Assembly (NCBI GenBank): GCA_946481275.1
Contig: CAMLMV010000030.1
Span: 1-64,000 of the forward strand
Length of the DNA stretch: 64,000 bases
Origin: an uncultured Massilia sp.
Lineage (GTDB): Bacteria; Pseudomonadota; Gammaproteobacteria; Burkholderiales; Burkholderiaceae
Direction of reading: 5' to 3'
Part shown: piece by piece, positions 1-12,156 of the stretch
Position numbering within the stretch: position 1 is the stretch's first letter
Layout of the letters: the number at the start of each line of letters is the position of its first letter
The notes under the pieces: generated by a model
Databases searched by the model: none
Told to the model about the DNA's origin: nothing
The model's input: the letters and a program-made list of their open reading frames with translations, nothing else
Program-made: the position numbers and the translations under genes

Positions 1-875
1 ACGACGGCATCTCGCGCGCCTTCCAGCTGTACCTGCGCACGTCGCGTCCGCCGGCACTGAACATCGGTTCGTACACCGTGCGCCAGCAGGGCGGCAACCT
101 GACGTTCGGCGTGCCGTTCTCGGAAATCGACACCGTCTACTTCGGCGCCGGCCTGGAAAAGACCCGCCTCGAGACGGACGAAAGCTCGCCGACGCTGTAC
201 AAGCAGTTCGTGCAGCAGAACGCAAAGGACAAGAACGCCCAGACCACCGGCGTGGGCGAGGCGACGACGAACGCGATCCCGCTGACCGTGGCCTGGGGCC
301 GCGATTCGCGCGACTCCGCGATCACGCCGACGCGCGGCCGCTACCAGCGCGCCAACCTGGAAGTCGACTTCATCGGCGACGCCAAGTACTACCGCGTCGT
401 GTACGAACACCAGTGGTACCGCCCGATCACGCGCTGGATGACCCTCGCGCTGAAGGGTGAGCTGGACTACGGCGCGGGCCTCGGCGGTCACGCCTACCCG
501 GTCTTCAAGAACTTCTATGGCGGCGGCATCGGCTCGGTGCGCGGCTACGAGAGCTCGTCGCTGGGTATCGTCGACCCGTTCACGTACGACGCCCTGGGCG
601 GCGCCAAGCGCGTGATCGGCAACGCCGAGCTGCAGTTCCCGTTCCCGGGCAGCGGCCAGGATCGCTCGCTGCGCTGGTTCACTTTCGCCGACGGCGGCCA
701 GATCTTCCAGGAGCACGAACCGATCCGCACGTCGCAGCTGCGCTACTCGGCGGGTATCGGCCTGTCGTGGATTTCCCCGGTGGGCCCGCTGAAGTTGAGT
801 TATGCTAAGCCCTTGAACGCGAAGCCGGGCGACCGCCTCGAGCGCTTCCAGTTCCAGATGGGTACCGGTTTCTGA
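1..875 (+). CDS. bamA: BamA, outer-membrane protein assembly factor (C-terminal part; gene enters from the left)
   Basis: This is the C-terminal beta-barrel of the essential Omp85 protein that inserts beta-barrel proteins into the outer membrane. The frame is open from base 3 and ends at the TGA at 873-875; the start lies outside the window, so only about 290 residues are seen. The conserved Omp85 motif GSVRGYES is visible, followed by strand-forming aromatic repeats, the SPVGPLKLSYAKPL segment and a C-terminal Phe (GTGF), the usual signature of an outer-membrane barrel end. skp, lpxD, fabZ and lpxA follow in the order typical of proteobacteria, which supports the call. Confidence 0.95.
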   Translation, partial: DGISRAFQLYLRTSRPPALNIGSYTVRQQGGNLTFGVPFSEIDTVYFGAGLEKTRLETDESSPTLYKQFVQQNAKDKNAQTTGVGEATTNAIPLTVAWGRDSRDSAITPTRGRYQRANLEVDFIGDAKYYRVVYEHQWYRPITRWMTLALKGELDYGAGLGGHAYPVFKNFYGGGIGSVRGYESSSLGIVDPFTYDALGGAKRVIGNAELQFPFPGSGQDRSLRWFTFADGGQIFQEHEPIRTSQLRYSAGIGLSWISPVGPLKLSYAKPLNAKPGDRLERFQFQMGTGF

Positions 876-908
876 TCCCGCCCATCGCCGAGACAAGGAT
901 TGCGAAGA

Positions 909-1433
909 ATGATGTTGAAAAAATCGTTAGCCTCGCTGCCGCGTAGCCTGGTGCTGGCGCTGCTGTGCGCCGGTGCGATGGCGCAGGCGTCCGCGCAGAG
1001 CGGCATGAGCCGCATCGGCTTCGTCTACACGGAACGCCTGATGACCGAGTCCAAGCTGGCCAAGGCGGCGGACGCGAAGCTGCAATCGGAATTCTCCAAG
1101 CGCCAGAAGCAGGTCGACGACATGCTGCAGAAGTACAAGGTGAGCCGCGAGAAATTCGACGAGGAAGCGCCGAAACTGTCCGACGTCGACCGCACCAAGC
1201 GCACGCGCGAACTGCTCGACATGGAGAAGGACGTGCAGCGCATGCAGCGCGAGTACAACGAGGACCTGTTCCAGCGCAAGAACGAGGAGCGCGCCGCCAT
1301 CGCGCAGAAAGCCTATAAACTGATCGAGCAGGTGGCCGAGCAGGAACACCTCGACGTCGTGCTGCAGGAAGCCATCTGGACCAGTCCGCGCATCGACATC
1401 ACCGACCGGATCCTCAAACTGCTCGACAAGTAA
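909..1433 (+). CDS. skp: Skp/OmpH periplasmic chaperone
   Basis: This is a periplasmic chaperone that holds unfolded outer-membrane proteins on the way to the Bam complex. The 174-residue product has a Sec signal peptide (Lys-rich start, hydrophobic ALLCAGAMAQASA core) and then a long charged, helical coiled-coil region rich in Lys/Glu/Arg/Gln (about residues 45-135), matching the tentacles of Skp. The ATG at 909 is chosen over the TTG at 900 because AAGGA at 894-898 sits at a workable distance and the signal peptide then starts normally. It lies 33 bases after bamA and is probably co-transcribed with it. Confidence 0.93.
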   Translation: MMLKKSLASLPRSLVLALLCAGAMAQASAQSGMSRIGFVYTERLMTESKLAKAADAKLQSEFSKRQKQVDDMLQKYKVSREKFDEEAPKLSDVDRTKRTRELLDMEKDVQRMQREYNEDLFQRKNEERAAIAQKAYKLIEQVAEQEHLDVVLQEAIWTSPRIDITDRILKLLDK

Positions 1434-1516
1434 GCATGTGAGCCAATGCGCTTCCCTGACGCCGGCCGGCTTATTGAGCGGCCGGCAGTTTTCACTTCTT
1501 TTACGGAACGACCACG

Positions 1517-2575
1517 ATGGGCACTCGACTGGGTGATTTGGTCGAACGCTTCGGTGGCCAGCTGGTAGGTGACCCGGACCTCGAGGTCCAGGGCATCGCA
1601 CCGCTCGACAGCGCCGGCGCTTCGCACATCAGCTTTCTCAGCAACAGCAAACTGCGCGCACTGGCCGCGCAAAGCGGCGCCGCGGCGCTGATCGTCTCGC
1701 CGCTGGACGACGCCACCGTCGCCACGACCTATGCCGGCGCACGCATCGTCACCACCAACCCATACGCCTATTTCGCGCGCGTCGCGCAGTACTTCGTGTC
1801 GCTCGAGGAAGTCGTGCCGCCGCCGGGTATTCATCCGAGCGCCGTCGTGCACGAGACGGCGCGCGTCGACCCGACCGCGCACATCGGCCCGAACGTCACC
1901 GTGGAGGCGGGCGCCGTCATCCACGCGGGTGTCGTCATCGACGCCGGCTGCTTCGTCGGCCGCGAGGCGGAGATCGGCGAAGATACGCATTTGTTCGCGA
2001 ACGTGACTTTCCATGCGCGCTGCACGATCGGCAAGCGCGGCATCCTGCACTCGGGCGCCGTGGTCGGCACCGACGGCTTCGGCTTCGCGCGCGAGAACGG
2101 CGTGTACATCAAGATCCCGCAGACGGGCCGCGTGCTGATGGGCGACGACGTGGACGTCGGCGCCAACACGACCATCGACCGCGGGGCGCTGGACGACACG
2201 ATCATCGAGGACGGCGTGAAGCTCGACAACCAGATCCAGATCGGCCATAACTGCCGCATCGGTGCGAATACGGCCATGGCCGGCTGCGTGGGGGTAGCCG
2301 GCAGCGCGAAGATCGGCAAGAATTGCACGTTCGGCGGTGCGGCCATGGTGCTGGGCCACCTGGAAATCGCGGACAACGTCCATATATCCTCGGGCAGCAT
2401 GGTGTCGCGCTCCGTGCTCGAGCCGGGGCAGTACACGGGCTTCTATCCGCTCGCCAAGAACGCCGAATGGGAAAAGAGCGCCGCCATCGTGCGCAACCTG
2501 TCCTCGCTGCGCGAGAAGATGCGCAGCCTGGAAAAACAGATCAAACAATTGACCGAACCATCAGAACAAAAATGA
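1517..2575 (+). CDS. lpxD: UDP-3-O-acylglucosamine N-acyltransferase
   Basis: This enzyme catalyses the third step of lipid A synthesis, transferring a 3-hydroxyacyl chain from ACP to the amine of UDP-3-O-acyl-glucosamine in the cytosol. The 352 residues hold an N-terminal uridine-binding domain (about 1-100), then a left-handed beta-helix of hexapeptide repeats ([20 protein letters not shown] and on), and the QIGHNCRIG motif that carries the catalytic His. A short Lys/Glu-rich helical tail closes it. The stop overlaps the fabZ start (ATGA at 2572-2575), showing translational coupling inside the lipid A operon. Confidence 0.97.
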   Translation: MGTRLGDLVERFGGQLVGDPDLEVQGIAPLDSAGASHISFLSNSKLRALAAQSGAAALIVSPLDDATVATTYAGARIVTTNPYAYFARVAQYFVSLEEVVPPPGIHPSAVVHETARVDPTAHIGPNVTVEAGAVIHAGVVIDAGCFVGREAEIGEDTHLFANVTFHARCTIGKRGILHSGAVVGTDGFGFARENGVYIKIPQTGRVLMGDDVDVGANTTIDRGALDDTIIEDGVKLDNQIQIGHNCRIGANTAMAGCVGVAGSAKIGKNCTFGGAAMVLGHLEIADNVHISSGSMVSRSVLEPGQYTGFYPLAKNAEWEKSAAIVRNLSSLREKMRSLEKQIKQLTEPSEQK

Positions 2576-3057
2576 CGACTGAAGCCACCACCGCGACCAA
2601 CAAGACCCTGGGGATCAACGAGATCAAGGAATACCTGCCGCACCGCTACCCGCTGCTGCTGGTGGACCGCGTGGTCGACTATGAGCTGGGCAAGACCATC
2701 ACCGCCATCAAGAACGTGACCGTCAACGAAGAATTCTTCAACGGCCACTTCCCGCACAAGCCCGTGATGCCGGGCGTGCTGATGATCGAGGCGCTGGCGC
2801 AGACGGCCGCGATCCTGTCGTTCATGACCATGAACGTCAAGCCGGACGAGAACTCCGTCGTGTACTTCGTCGGCATCGACAACGCGCGCTTCAAGCGCCC
2901 CGTCGAGCCGGGCGACCAGCTCAAGATGGACATCGAGATCCTGCGCACGTCGCGCGGCATCTGGAAGTACAAGGCTGTCGCCAGCGTCGACGGCAAGGTC
3001 GCGGTCGAAGCGGAACTGATGTGCACCATCAGGGCAAACGAAAAAGCGGGGCAGTGA
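2572..3057 (+). CDS. fabZ: 3-hydroxyacyl-ACP dehydratase FabZ
   Basis: This enzyme dehydrates 3-hydroxyacyl-ACP in type II fatty acid synthesis and so competes with LpxA and LpxD for the same substrates. The 161-residue hotdog-fold protein shows the [15 protein letters not shown] opening and the active-site segment [17 protein letters not shown], with the catalytic His and Glu. The ATG at 2572 is taken because it overlaps the lpxD stop in the common ATGA arrangement, and the protein then has family length. The stop in turn overlaps the lpxA start. Confidence 0.97.
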   Translation: MTTEATTATNKTLGINEIKEYLPHRYPLLLVDRVVDYELGKTITAIKNVTVNEEFFNGHFPHKPVMPGVLMIEALAQTAAILSFMTMNVKPDENSVVYFVGIDNARFKRPVEPGDQLKMDIEILRTSRGIWKYKAVASVDGKVAVEAELMCTIRANEKAGQ

Positions 3058-3845
3058 TGAGCAGGATCCACCCGAGCGCGATCGTCGACCCGAAGGCGGA
3101 GCTGGACGCCACCGTCGAAGTCGGCCCGTACTCCATCATCGGGCCCGACGTGCGCATCGGCGCGGGCACCGTCGTCGGTCCGCACGTCGTCATCGAAGGC
3201 CACACGACGATCGGCCGCGACAACCGTATCTTCCAGTTCGCGTCGCTGGGCGCCGCCCCGCAGGACAAGAAGTGGGCCGGCGAACCGACCCGCCTGGAGA
3301 TCGGCGACCGCAACACGATCCGCGAGTTCTGCACGTTCAACCTCGGCACCGTGCAGGACGCGGGCGTGACGCGCCTCGGCGACGACAACTGGATGTCCGC
3401 GTACACGCACCTGGCGCACGACTGCCAGGTCGGCAGCAACACGATCTTCTCGAACAACGCGCAGCTCGCGGGCCATGTGCACGTGGGCGACTGGGCGATC
3501 CTGTCCGGCTACTGCGGCGTGCACCAGTTCTGCAAGATCGGCGCGCATGCGTTCATCGGCATGTACACGAGCCTCACGCAGGACGTGCCGCCGTTCGTCC
3601 TCGTCTCCGGCAACCCGGCCGAGGCGCACGGCGTAAACATCGAAGGCCTCAAGCGCCGCGGTTTTACGCGCGAGCAGATCAACGCGATCCGCACGGCGTA
3701 CAAGACCATCTACCGTTCCGGCCTCACTCTTGAAGAAGCGAAGTCCAGGCTGGCGGAAGAGGAAGCCGCCGCAGGCGACGCCGCGCCGCACATCCGCGCG
3801 CTGCGCGACTTCCTCGACAACGCGAGCCGTGGCATCGTCCGCTGA
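3057..3845 (+). CDS. lpxA: UDP-N-acetylglucosamine acyltransferase
   Basis: This is the first enzyme of lipid A synthesis, transferring a 3-hydroxyacyl group from ACP to the 3-OH of UDP-GlcNAc. The 262 residues begin with hexapeptide-repeat beta-helix (IHPSAIVDPKAELDATVEVG), include HLAHDCQVGSNTI with the catalytic His, and end in an alpha-helical domain (about 190-262). The ATG at 3057 shares bases with the fabZ TGA. The frame is also open upstream to 3021, but that would place extra residues before the family start. It is part of the coupled lpxD-fabZ-lpxA-lpxB string. Confidence 0.97.
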   Translation: MSRIHPSAIVDPKAELDATVEVGPYSIIGPDVRIGAGTVVGPHVVIEGHTTIGRDNRIFQFASLGAAPQDKKWAGEPTRLEIGDRNTIREFCTFNLGTVQDAGVTRLGDDNWMSAYTHLAHDCQVGSNTIFSNNAQLAGHVHVGDWAILSGYCGVHQFCKIGAHAFIGMYTSLTQDVPPFVLVSGNPAEAHGVNIEGLKRRGFTREQINAIRTAYKTIYRSGLTLEEAKSRLAEEEAAAGDAAPHIRALRDFLDNASRGIVR

Positions 3846-4989
3846 ATCCGTGAAGCTCGCGCTGGTCGCGGGCGAAGTGTCCGGCGACCTGCTCGCGTCG
3901 CGCCTGATGGCGGGATTGAAGCCGCGCCTGCCGGGTGTGGCGTTTTCCGGCATCGGCGGTCCGCGCATGCTGGAGCAGGGCCTCGCGTCGGACGTCCCGA
4001 TGGACACGCTCACCGTGCGGGGACTCCTGCCGGTGCTGCTGCGCTACCGCGAACTGAAGGGCATCCAGAACCGCCTGCGCGACCGCCTGCTGGCCGAGCG
4101 TCCGGCCGCGTTCATCGGCGCCGACTACCCCGGCTTCAACCTCGGCCTGGAAGAGCAGCTGCGCGCGGCGGGTATCCCGACCGTGCACTTCGTCGGCCCG
4201 CAGATCTGGGCGTGGCGGGGCGGCCGCATCAAGAAGATCCAGCGCGCCGTGTCGCACATGCTCGTGATCTTCCCGTTCGAGGAAGAGATCTATCAAAAGG
4301 CCGGCGTGCCCGTCACCTACATCGGCCATCCGCTGGCGGAGACGATCCCGCTGGTGCCCGAGGTCGCCGCCGCACGCCGCCAGCTCGGCCTGCCGGAGAA
4401 TGCGCGCGTCGTGACCGTCATGCCGGGCAGCCGCATGTCGGAGATTAAGTATCTGACCGAGCCGTACGTCCGGACGGTCCAACTGCTGGCGGCGCGGGAC
4501 TCCAATCTGCGCTTCATCGCGCCGATGGCGGGCGAACGTCAAAAAGCGTATTTTATGGAGCTGGTGGCGAAGGCGGGCCTGCAGGACGTCCCGCTGCAGC
4601 TCATCGACGGCGAATCGCATGCGTGCATCGCGGCGGCCGACGCCGTGCTGGCCGCCTCCGGCACCGCCACGCTGGAAGTGGCGCTGTACAAGAAGCCGAT
4701 GGTGATCGCGTACAAGGTCTTGCAGGCCGAGTGGCTGCTCATCCGGAACATGGGTTATCTGCCATGGATCGGGCTGCCGAACATCCTGGCGCGCGACTTC
4801 GTCGTGCCGGAGTTCCTGCAGCACGCGGCGACGCCGGAAGCGCTGGCGGAGGCCGTCTGGTTCCAGCTGACGGACGAGAACAACCGGGTGAAGTTGAAGG
4901 AACGCTTCACCGAAATGCATCACAGCCTGCTGCGCGACAGCGCGCGCGAAAGCGCCCGTGCCGTGCTCGAGGTGATAGGCAAAGCATGA
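3829..4989 (+). CDS. lpxB: Lipid-A-disaccharide synthase
   Basis: This GT19 glycosyltransferase condenses UDP-2,3-diacylglucosamine with lipid X to form the lipid A disaccharide. The 386 residues contain the N-terminal [17 protein letters not shown] motif, the [17 protein letters not shown] segment, [10 protein letters not shown] and the C-terminal [10 protein letters not shown] motif. No ATG lies at the family start. The GTG at 3829, overlapping the end of lpxA by 17 bases, is the preferred start and the GTG at 3850 is the alternative; both are in frame. The stop overlaps the rnhB start by ATGA. Confidence 0.94.
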   Translation: MASSAESVKLALVAGEVSGDLLASRLMAGLKPRLPGVAFSGIGGPRMLEQGLASDVPMDTLTVRGLLPVLLRYRELKGIQNRLRDRLLAERPAAFIGADYPGFNLGLEEQLRAAGIPTVHFVGPQIWAWRGGRIKKIQRAVSHMLVIFPFEEEIYQKAGVPVTYIGHPLAETIPLVPEVAAARRQLGLPENARVVTVMPGSRMSEIKYLTEPYVRTVQLLAARDSNLRFIAPMAGERQKAYFMELVAKAGLQDVPLQLIDGESHACIAAADAVLAASGTATLEVALYKKPMVIAYKVLQAEWLLIRNMGYLPWIGLPNILARDFVVPEFLQHAATPEALAEAVWFQLTDENNRVKLKERFTEMHHSLLRDSARESARAVLEVIGKA

Positions 4990-5642
4990 GAAAGAAGAAG
5001 TTCGATTTCTACCCGGGTCTGCCGACCAAAAATCGGCCGTTCACGCTGGACGATATCGTCTGCGGCGTGGACGAGGCCGGGCGCGGCCCGCTGGCCGGCC
5101 CCGTGTTCGCGGCCGCCGTGATCCTCGATCCGGCCCGCCCGATCGAGGGCCTGCGCGACTCGAAAAAACTGACGGAAGCGCGCCGCGACGAACTGGCGCC
5201 GCTCATCAAGGAGCATGCCCTGGCGTGGGCCATCGCCGAGTGCTCGCACGCCGAAATCGACACGCTGAACATCCTGCAGGCGACGATGCTGGCGATGCGC
5301 CGCGCCGTCGAACAACTGGCGACCGTGCCGACCATCGCCCTCATCGACGGCAACCGCTGCCCGCAGTTCGCGCCGCACATCCGCGCGCACGCGGTGGTGG
5401 AGGGCGACGACAAGGTGCATGCGATTTCCGCCGCGTCGATCCTCGCGAAGACGGCGCGCGATGCGGCGCTGGTGGCGCTGCATGAAGCGTATCCGCAGTA
5501 TGCGTTCGACCAGCACAAGGGCTATTCGACGGCACTGCATCTTGCTCGCCTGCGCGAGCACGGGCCGAGTCCCGTGCACCGGCGTACCTTCGCGCCGGTC
5601 CGCGCGCTGATCGAACCGGACCTGTTCGCGGAGCTCGCATGA
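4986..5642 (+). CDS. rnhB: Ribonuclease HII
   Basis: RNase HII cuts the RNA strand of RNA-DNA hybrids and removes single ribonucleotides from DNA. The 218-residue protein shows [15 protein letters not shown], with the catalytic Asp-Glu pair, the SKKLTEARR segment, LIDGNRCP and the HKGYST motif near the end. The start at 4986 overlaps the lpxB stop. This placement at the end of the lipid A operon is conserved in many Burkholderiales and says nothing about lipid A function. The stop overlaps the next gene by ATGA. Confidence 0.96.
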   Translation: MRKKKFDFYPGLPTKNRPFTLDDIVCGVDEAGRGPLAGPVFAAAVILDPARPIEGLRDSKKLTEARRDELAPLIKEHALAWAIAECSHAEIDTLNILQATMLAMRRAVEQLATVPTIALIDGNRCPQFAPHIRAHAVVEGDDKVHAISAASILAKTARDAALVALHEAYPQYAFDQHKGYSTALHLARLREHGPSPVHRRTFAPVRALIEPDLFAELA

Positions 5643-6430
5643 AGAGCGTGACCTCCCGGGACAACCCGTTTTACAAGGAACTGAAACACCTGGCCGGCAG
5701 CAGCCAGGCGCTGCGCAAGGCGGGGCGTTCGCTGCTGGACGGTGTCCACCTGTGCCAGGCGTACCTCGACCTCGTCGGGCAGCCCGTGCACTGCATCGTG
5801 TCCGAAGGGGCGCTCGCGAATCCCGAAGTGGCCGCCATCGTCGACCGCGTGACGGCGCCGGCCACGTCGCTGCCGGACGCGCTGTTCGGCGCGCTGTCGC
5901 AGGTCGAACACGGCATCCACCTGCTGTTCCTCGTCGAGACGCCGCGGCCGCAGCAACCGGACGCCCTGGTGCAATCGGCCGTGCTGCTGGACGGCGTGCA
6001 GGACCCGGGCAATGCCGGCTCCATCCTGCGCAGCGCCGGTGCAGCAGGCATCAGGCAGGTGTATTGCAGCCCGGGCACGGCATCGTGCTGGTCGCCGAAG
6101 GTGCTGCGCGCCGCGATGGGCGCCCACTTCGTGCTGGAGATCTTCGAAAACGTCGATCTCGCGGACCTGATCCGCACGTCGCAGGTGCCCGTGCTGGCCA
6201 CGAGCGGCTATGCCAGCGAACGGATCTACGACGTGGATCTCTCCCGCCCCGTCGCCTGGCTGCTGGGCCACGAAGGGCAGGGCGTGTCGGACGCGCTGTT
6301 GAACCTGGCCACGCACCGCGTCGTCATCCCGCACGCGGGCGCCGTGGAATCGCTGAACGTGGCCGCGTGCGCGGCCGTGTGTTTCTTCGAGCAGCTGCGC
6401 CAGAAGGAGACGAAACTTCGGCAGGCATAG
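5639..6430 (+). CDS. TrmH/SpoU-family RNA 2'-O-methyltransferase
   Basis: This is a SAM-dependent SPOUT-fold enzyme that methylates ribose 2'-OH in rRNA or tRNA; the exact target cannot be read from the sequence. The 263 residues have an N-terminal substrate-binding part ([23 protein letters not shown]) and the three SpoU motifs: [29 protein letters not shown] and [19 protein letters not shown]. The start overlaps the rnhB stop, so it is probably translated from the same message. It could be annotated as an RlmB- or TsnR-like protein. Confidence 0.9.
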   Translation: MKSVTSRDNPFYKELKHLAGSSQALRKAGRSLLDGVHLCQAYLDLVGQPVHCIVSEGALANPEVAAIVDRVTAPATSLPDALFGALSQVEHGIHLLFLVETPRPQQPDALVQSAVLLDGVQDPGNAGSILRSAGAAGIRQVYCSPGTASCWSPKVLRAAMGAHFVLEIFENVDLADLIRTSQVPVLATSGYASERIYDVDLSRPVAWLLGHEGQGVSDALLNLATHRVVIPHAGAVESLNVAACAAVCFFEQLRQKETKLRQA

Positions 6431-6481
6431 ACGCGCCAAGCCCGTTCGGTTACGCTTCGTGCAGGTTATGACGGAGTCGAG

Positions 6482-7693
6482 ATGGACATAGCGCAATCGC
6501 AGTTGCAGTCTTTGCACTTCCTGGTCGCGGAAGCGGACCCGGTGCAGCGCCGCGCGCTGATCGAGGCGCTGGGGCAGGTGGGCGCCACGCGCGTCACCGA
6601 CGTGCCGGACGGCCCGATGGCGCTGCGCACCCTGCAGGCCGGGTTCACGCCGAAGATCGACGTCGCCGTCATCGACCTCGACCTGGGCGGCATGGATGGC
6701 CTGGAACTGCTGCGCGCGATCGCCGCGCTGAAGTCAAGCGTGCGGCTGATCGTCGTCGGCGCCCAGCCCGCGAGCGTGCTGTTTTCCGTCGAGAGCCTCG
6801 CGCAGGCGCATGGCGTCGACCTGCTCGGCACCGTCGCCAAGCCCGTCACGAGCACCAAACTCAGGGCCTTGCTGGACAATTACCAGGCGCCGCGGCGCGC
6901 GCCGGCGCCAACGCCCGGTCCCAGCTTCACGTTCGCCGAAGTGGGCGTGGGCCTGCAGAAGCGCCAGTTCGAACCGTTCTTCCAGCCCAAGATCGAGCTG
7001 GCGACGGGCCAGGTGAAGGGCCTGGAGACGTTCGCCCGCTGGCGCCATCCCGAGCACGGCGTGCTGGGACCGTCGTCCTTCATCGGTGCGCTGGAAGCGA
7101 ACAACCGCGTCGACTTCCTCGACTGGACGATGCTGGAAATGTCGGTGGAACGATGCCGCCGCTACCACGACCAGGGCATCCCGATCTCCATCTCGCTGAA
7201 CCTGGCGCCGGAGACGCTGGCGCATCCGAACTTCATCCGCCAGGTGAGTTCGACGATGCAGCGCCACGGCGTGCTGCCCGATTATCTGACGTTCGAGATG
7301 ACGGAATCCTCGATCCTCAGCTTCGACGCCGACTTCATCGAACGCCTCGTGCGGCTGCGCATGCTGGGCTTCGGCCTCGCCATCGACGATTACGGCACGG
7401 GACGCTCGAACCTGCAGATCCTCGCGCGCATCCCGTTCTCGGAACTCAAGATCGACCGGTCGTTCGTGGACGGCGCGTCGAAAAAACGCCCGCTGGGCAC
7501 CGTGCTGAGATCCTGCCTGGGACTGGCGCACAGCCTCGACCGCATGTCCGTCGCCGTCGGCGTGGAAACGCGGCAGGACTGGGACTTCCTGCAGGGGCTC
7601 GGGTGCACGTATGCGCAGGGGTACCACATTGCCAATCCGATGCCGGCCGACGAATTTCCCGGCTGGCTGGAAGACTGGCGGCATTTCTTCTAG
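6482..7693 (+). CDS. Receiver-like domain plus EAL-domain protein (cyclic-di-GMP signalling, altered motifs)
   Basis: The N-terminal part (about residues 8-135) looks like a response-regulator receiver, with a phosphoacceptor-type Asp in VIDLDLGGMDGLELL and a Lys in VAKPVTS. Residues 155-400 form an EAL domain with FEPFFQPKIEL, the Asn of ISLNLAPETL, FEMTESS, IDDYGTGRSN and LKIDRSFVDG. The signature EAL tripeptide is ETF here (GLETFARW), and the usual AEGVE is AVGVET. The metal and catalytic ligands are therefore mostly kept but two motifs differ, so weak phosphodiesterase activity or a pure c-di-GMP receptor role is possible. It has no partner kinase nearby. Confidence 0.85.
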   Translation: MDIAQSQLQSLHFLVAEADPVQRRALIEALGQVGATRVTDVPDGPMALRTLQAGFTPKIDVAVIDLDLGGMDGLELLRAIAALKSSVRLIVVGAQPASVLFSVESLAQAHGVDLLGTVAKPVTSTKLRALLDNYQAPRRAPAPTPGPSFTFAEVGVGLQKRQFEPFFQPKIELATGQVKGLETFARWRHPEHGVLGPSSFIGALEANNRVDFLDWTMLEMSVERCRRYHDQGIPISISLNLAPETLAHPNFIRQVSSTMQRHGVLPDYLTFEMTESSILSFDADFIERLVRLRMLGFGLAIDDYGTGRSNLQILARIPFSELKIDRSFVDGASKKRPLGTVLRSCLGLAHSLDRMSVAVGVETRQDWDFLQGLGCTYAQGYHIANPMPADEFPGWLEDWRHFF

Positions 7694-8542
7694 ATGTACC
7701 GCCATCCGTACCCGGGCTATCCGGGACGCCTGCTGGAAAGCCTGCTGAACGCACGCGGCCTCGCGCGCCTGCGCCACGCGCTGCTGTCACGCTTGCCGTT
7801 TCCCGTACTGCGTAGCGACGTCGCCGACGTCGTGTACGTGACGTGGATGGTCGATGCGCGCGCCGCGCAGGCGCTGCTGCCGCACGGGTTGCGCGTGTGG
7901 GAGCGGGGCGGCCTGACGCCGCTCACGGTGCTCACATACCGGCACGGCCATTTCGGCCCGGCGCTGGCGGGGCCGTTGCGGCGCCTGTTCCCGTCGCCGC
8001 TGCAGAGCAACTGGCGGCTGTACCTGGACGGCCCGCTGCCGCCGGGCGCGCCGGTCAATACGGTCTGGTTTTTGGAAAACATGATGGACAGCGGCGCGTA
8101 CGTGGCGGCCACGCGCCTGTTCAGCGACATCATGCGCACGCACCGGCCCGCGCGCTTCACGCACGGCCGCGCGGGGACGTGCATCGAACCCGGCGCGGGC
8201 AGCGCGCCCGCGCTGGCGTACACGGTGGCACCGGCCGCGCGGCCGGCGTTGCCGCCGGCTTTCGCCGCCGCGTTCGGATCGTGGGATGCCGCCGTGGCGA
8301 TGCTGGCCTGCCAGGACGCGGCGCTGGGCTGGTCGGCCCGGCTCGGGAAGCTCGTGCTGTCGCGCATCGACCTGCCGATCCCGCTCGACGCGGTGCGGCC
8401 GCTCGTGCCCGTGGGCCCCGTCGCGTGCTCGCTGCTGGAGGCGCTGCCCGCGGCGGGCGGGCCGCTGTGTTTCCTGGTGCCGCGGGTGCCGTTCCGGGTG
8501 TTGTCGGAGGGCGTTATCAATACTCCCGCCGGTCCGGCTTGA
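7694..8542 (+). CDS. DUF2071-like protein of unknown function
   Basis: The 282-residue product starts with the ATG immediately after the EAL gene stop, with no gap. The segment [28 protein letters not shown] followed by [13 protein letters not shown] resembles DUF2071 (acetoacetate-decarboxylase-like fold) proteins. No catalytic residue can be named. The 3' end overlaps the convergent ppsR gene by 26 bases. Translational coupling with the EAL gene is likely, but a functional link is not shown. Confidence 0.6.
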   Translation: MYRHPYPGYPGRLLESLLNARGLARLRHALLSRLPFPVLRSDVADVVYVTWMVDARAAQALLPHGLRVWERGGLTPLTVLTYRHGHFGPALAGPLRRLFPSPLQSNWRLYLDGPLPPGAPVNTVWFLENMMDSGAYVAATRLFSDIMRTHRPARFTHGRAGTCIEPGAGSAPALAYTVAPAARPALPPAFAAAFGSWDAAVAMLACQDAALGWSARLGKLVLSRIDLPIPLDAVRPLVPVGPVACSLLEALPAAGGPLCFLVPRVPFRVLSEGVINTPAGPA

Positions 8543-9365
8543 TCTCCTGGAGGATGGTCGTCGCGATCTCCTCGATCGACTTGGTGGTCGACGACAGCCA
8601 CCGGATCCCTTCACGCCGCATCAGCTGCTCGGCCTCGTTCACCTCGTAGCGGCAATTTTCCAGCGACGCATACTTGCTGCCCGCGCGCCGCTCGTTGCGG
8701 ATCTCGGACAGGCGTTCCGGCGTGATCGTCAGCCCGAAGATCTTGTGCTTGAACTGCGGCAGCGCCGACGGCAGCTTGTTGCGTTCGAAATCGTCCGGGA
8801 TCAGCGGGTAGTTCGCCGCCTTGATCCCGTACTGCATCGCCAGGTACAGGCTCGTCGGCGTCTTTCCCGAGCGCGACACGCCCACGAGGATCACGTCCGC
8901 GTCCGCCAGGTTCTTGTGCGACTGGCCGTCGTCGTGCGCCAGCGAGAAGTTGATGGCCTCGATGCGGTTCTTGTATTCCTCCGTGTCGACGACGTTGTGG
9001 ATGCGGCCGATCGTGTGCGTCGATTTCACGCGCAGTTCCTGCTCGAGCGGGGCGACGAACGTCTGGAACAGGTCCATGTGCATGCCCTGCGCGGCGCGGA
9101 TCACGGCGGACAGGTCGTGTTTCACGAGCGTGGAAAACACGATCGGACGCTGGTTGTCGGCGATCGCGGCGTCGTTGATGCGGCGGGCGGCCGCGTAGGC
9201 CTTGTCGATCGTGTCGATGAAGGGCAGGCGGATCTGCCGGAAGCGCATCTCGAACTGGCTCAGCACCGCGTGGCCGAAGGTTTCCGCCGTGATGCCTGTG
9301 CCGTCGGAAACAAAGAAAACGGTGCGCGCGGCGTTCGGACTGGCTGGGGTGCTCGGGATGGACAT
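8517..9365 (-). CDS. ppsR: PEP synthase regulatory protein (bifunctional kinase/pyrophosphorylase)
   Basis: This protein controls PEP synthase by ADP-dependent threonine phosphorylation (inactivating) and phosphate-dependent dephosphorylation (activating). The 282 residues show the family opening [18 protein letters not shown], the P-loop-like segment [16 protein letters not shown] and the NYPLIPDDF motif. It is divergent from ppsA, its known target, across a 274-base spacer, which is the standard arrangement in betaproteobacteria. Confidence 0.96.
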   Translation of the reverse strand: MSIPSTPASPNAARTVFFVSDGTGITAETFGHAVLSQFEMRFRQIRLPFIDTIDKAYAAARRINDAAIADNQRPIVFSTLVKHDLSAVIRAAQGMHMDLFQTFVAPLEQELRVKSTHTIGRIHNVVDTEEYKNRIEAINFSLAHDDGQSHKNLADADVILVGVSRSGKTPTSLYLAMQYGIKAANYPLIPDDFERNKLPSALPQFKHKIFGLTITPERLSEIRNERRAGSKYASLENCRYEVNEAEQLMRREGIRWLSSTTKSIEEIATTILQEIKPDRREY

Positions 9366-9639
9366 GATGTTTTTTAGACAGATAATGACAAAGTTGCAGC
9401 TTGTTGGGCTGTGAAACCCGGTCGCGCGCGGTAAAATGCTTGGGAACGGGTTGTTGGATTGTGCTTTACGACGCCAAGAATAACAAGAAATCCCCCGGAA
9501 ACTCGACCAGCCTGCCGCGCGAAGCCCGCCTTGAGCAACGATTGCTCGGCCCGCCGCCGCTGCCTAGCCAGGCTCGTCCGCCCTCCGGCCGTCGGCCCAT
9601 CCGCCGTACAGATTTCCATCATCAAAAAGGTGTTTTACC

Positions 9640-12093
<2,454 letters not shown>

Positions 12094-12115
12094 GCGTCGC
12101 TGGCTTCCAATGAAG

Positions 12116-12156
12116 AACCGCTGCGAGGTGCAGGTCGCCTTGCAGCGGTTTTTTTA
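12116..12156 (+). terminator. Rho-independent terminator after ppsA
   Basis: A nine-base stem AACCGCTGC (12116-12124) pairs with GCAGCGGTT (12142-12150) and is followed by a run of T. It ends the ppsA transcript and slightly overlaps the end of the convergent TPR gene. Confidence 0.9.
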
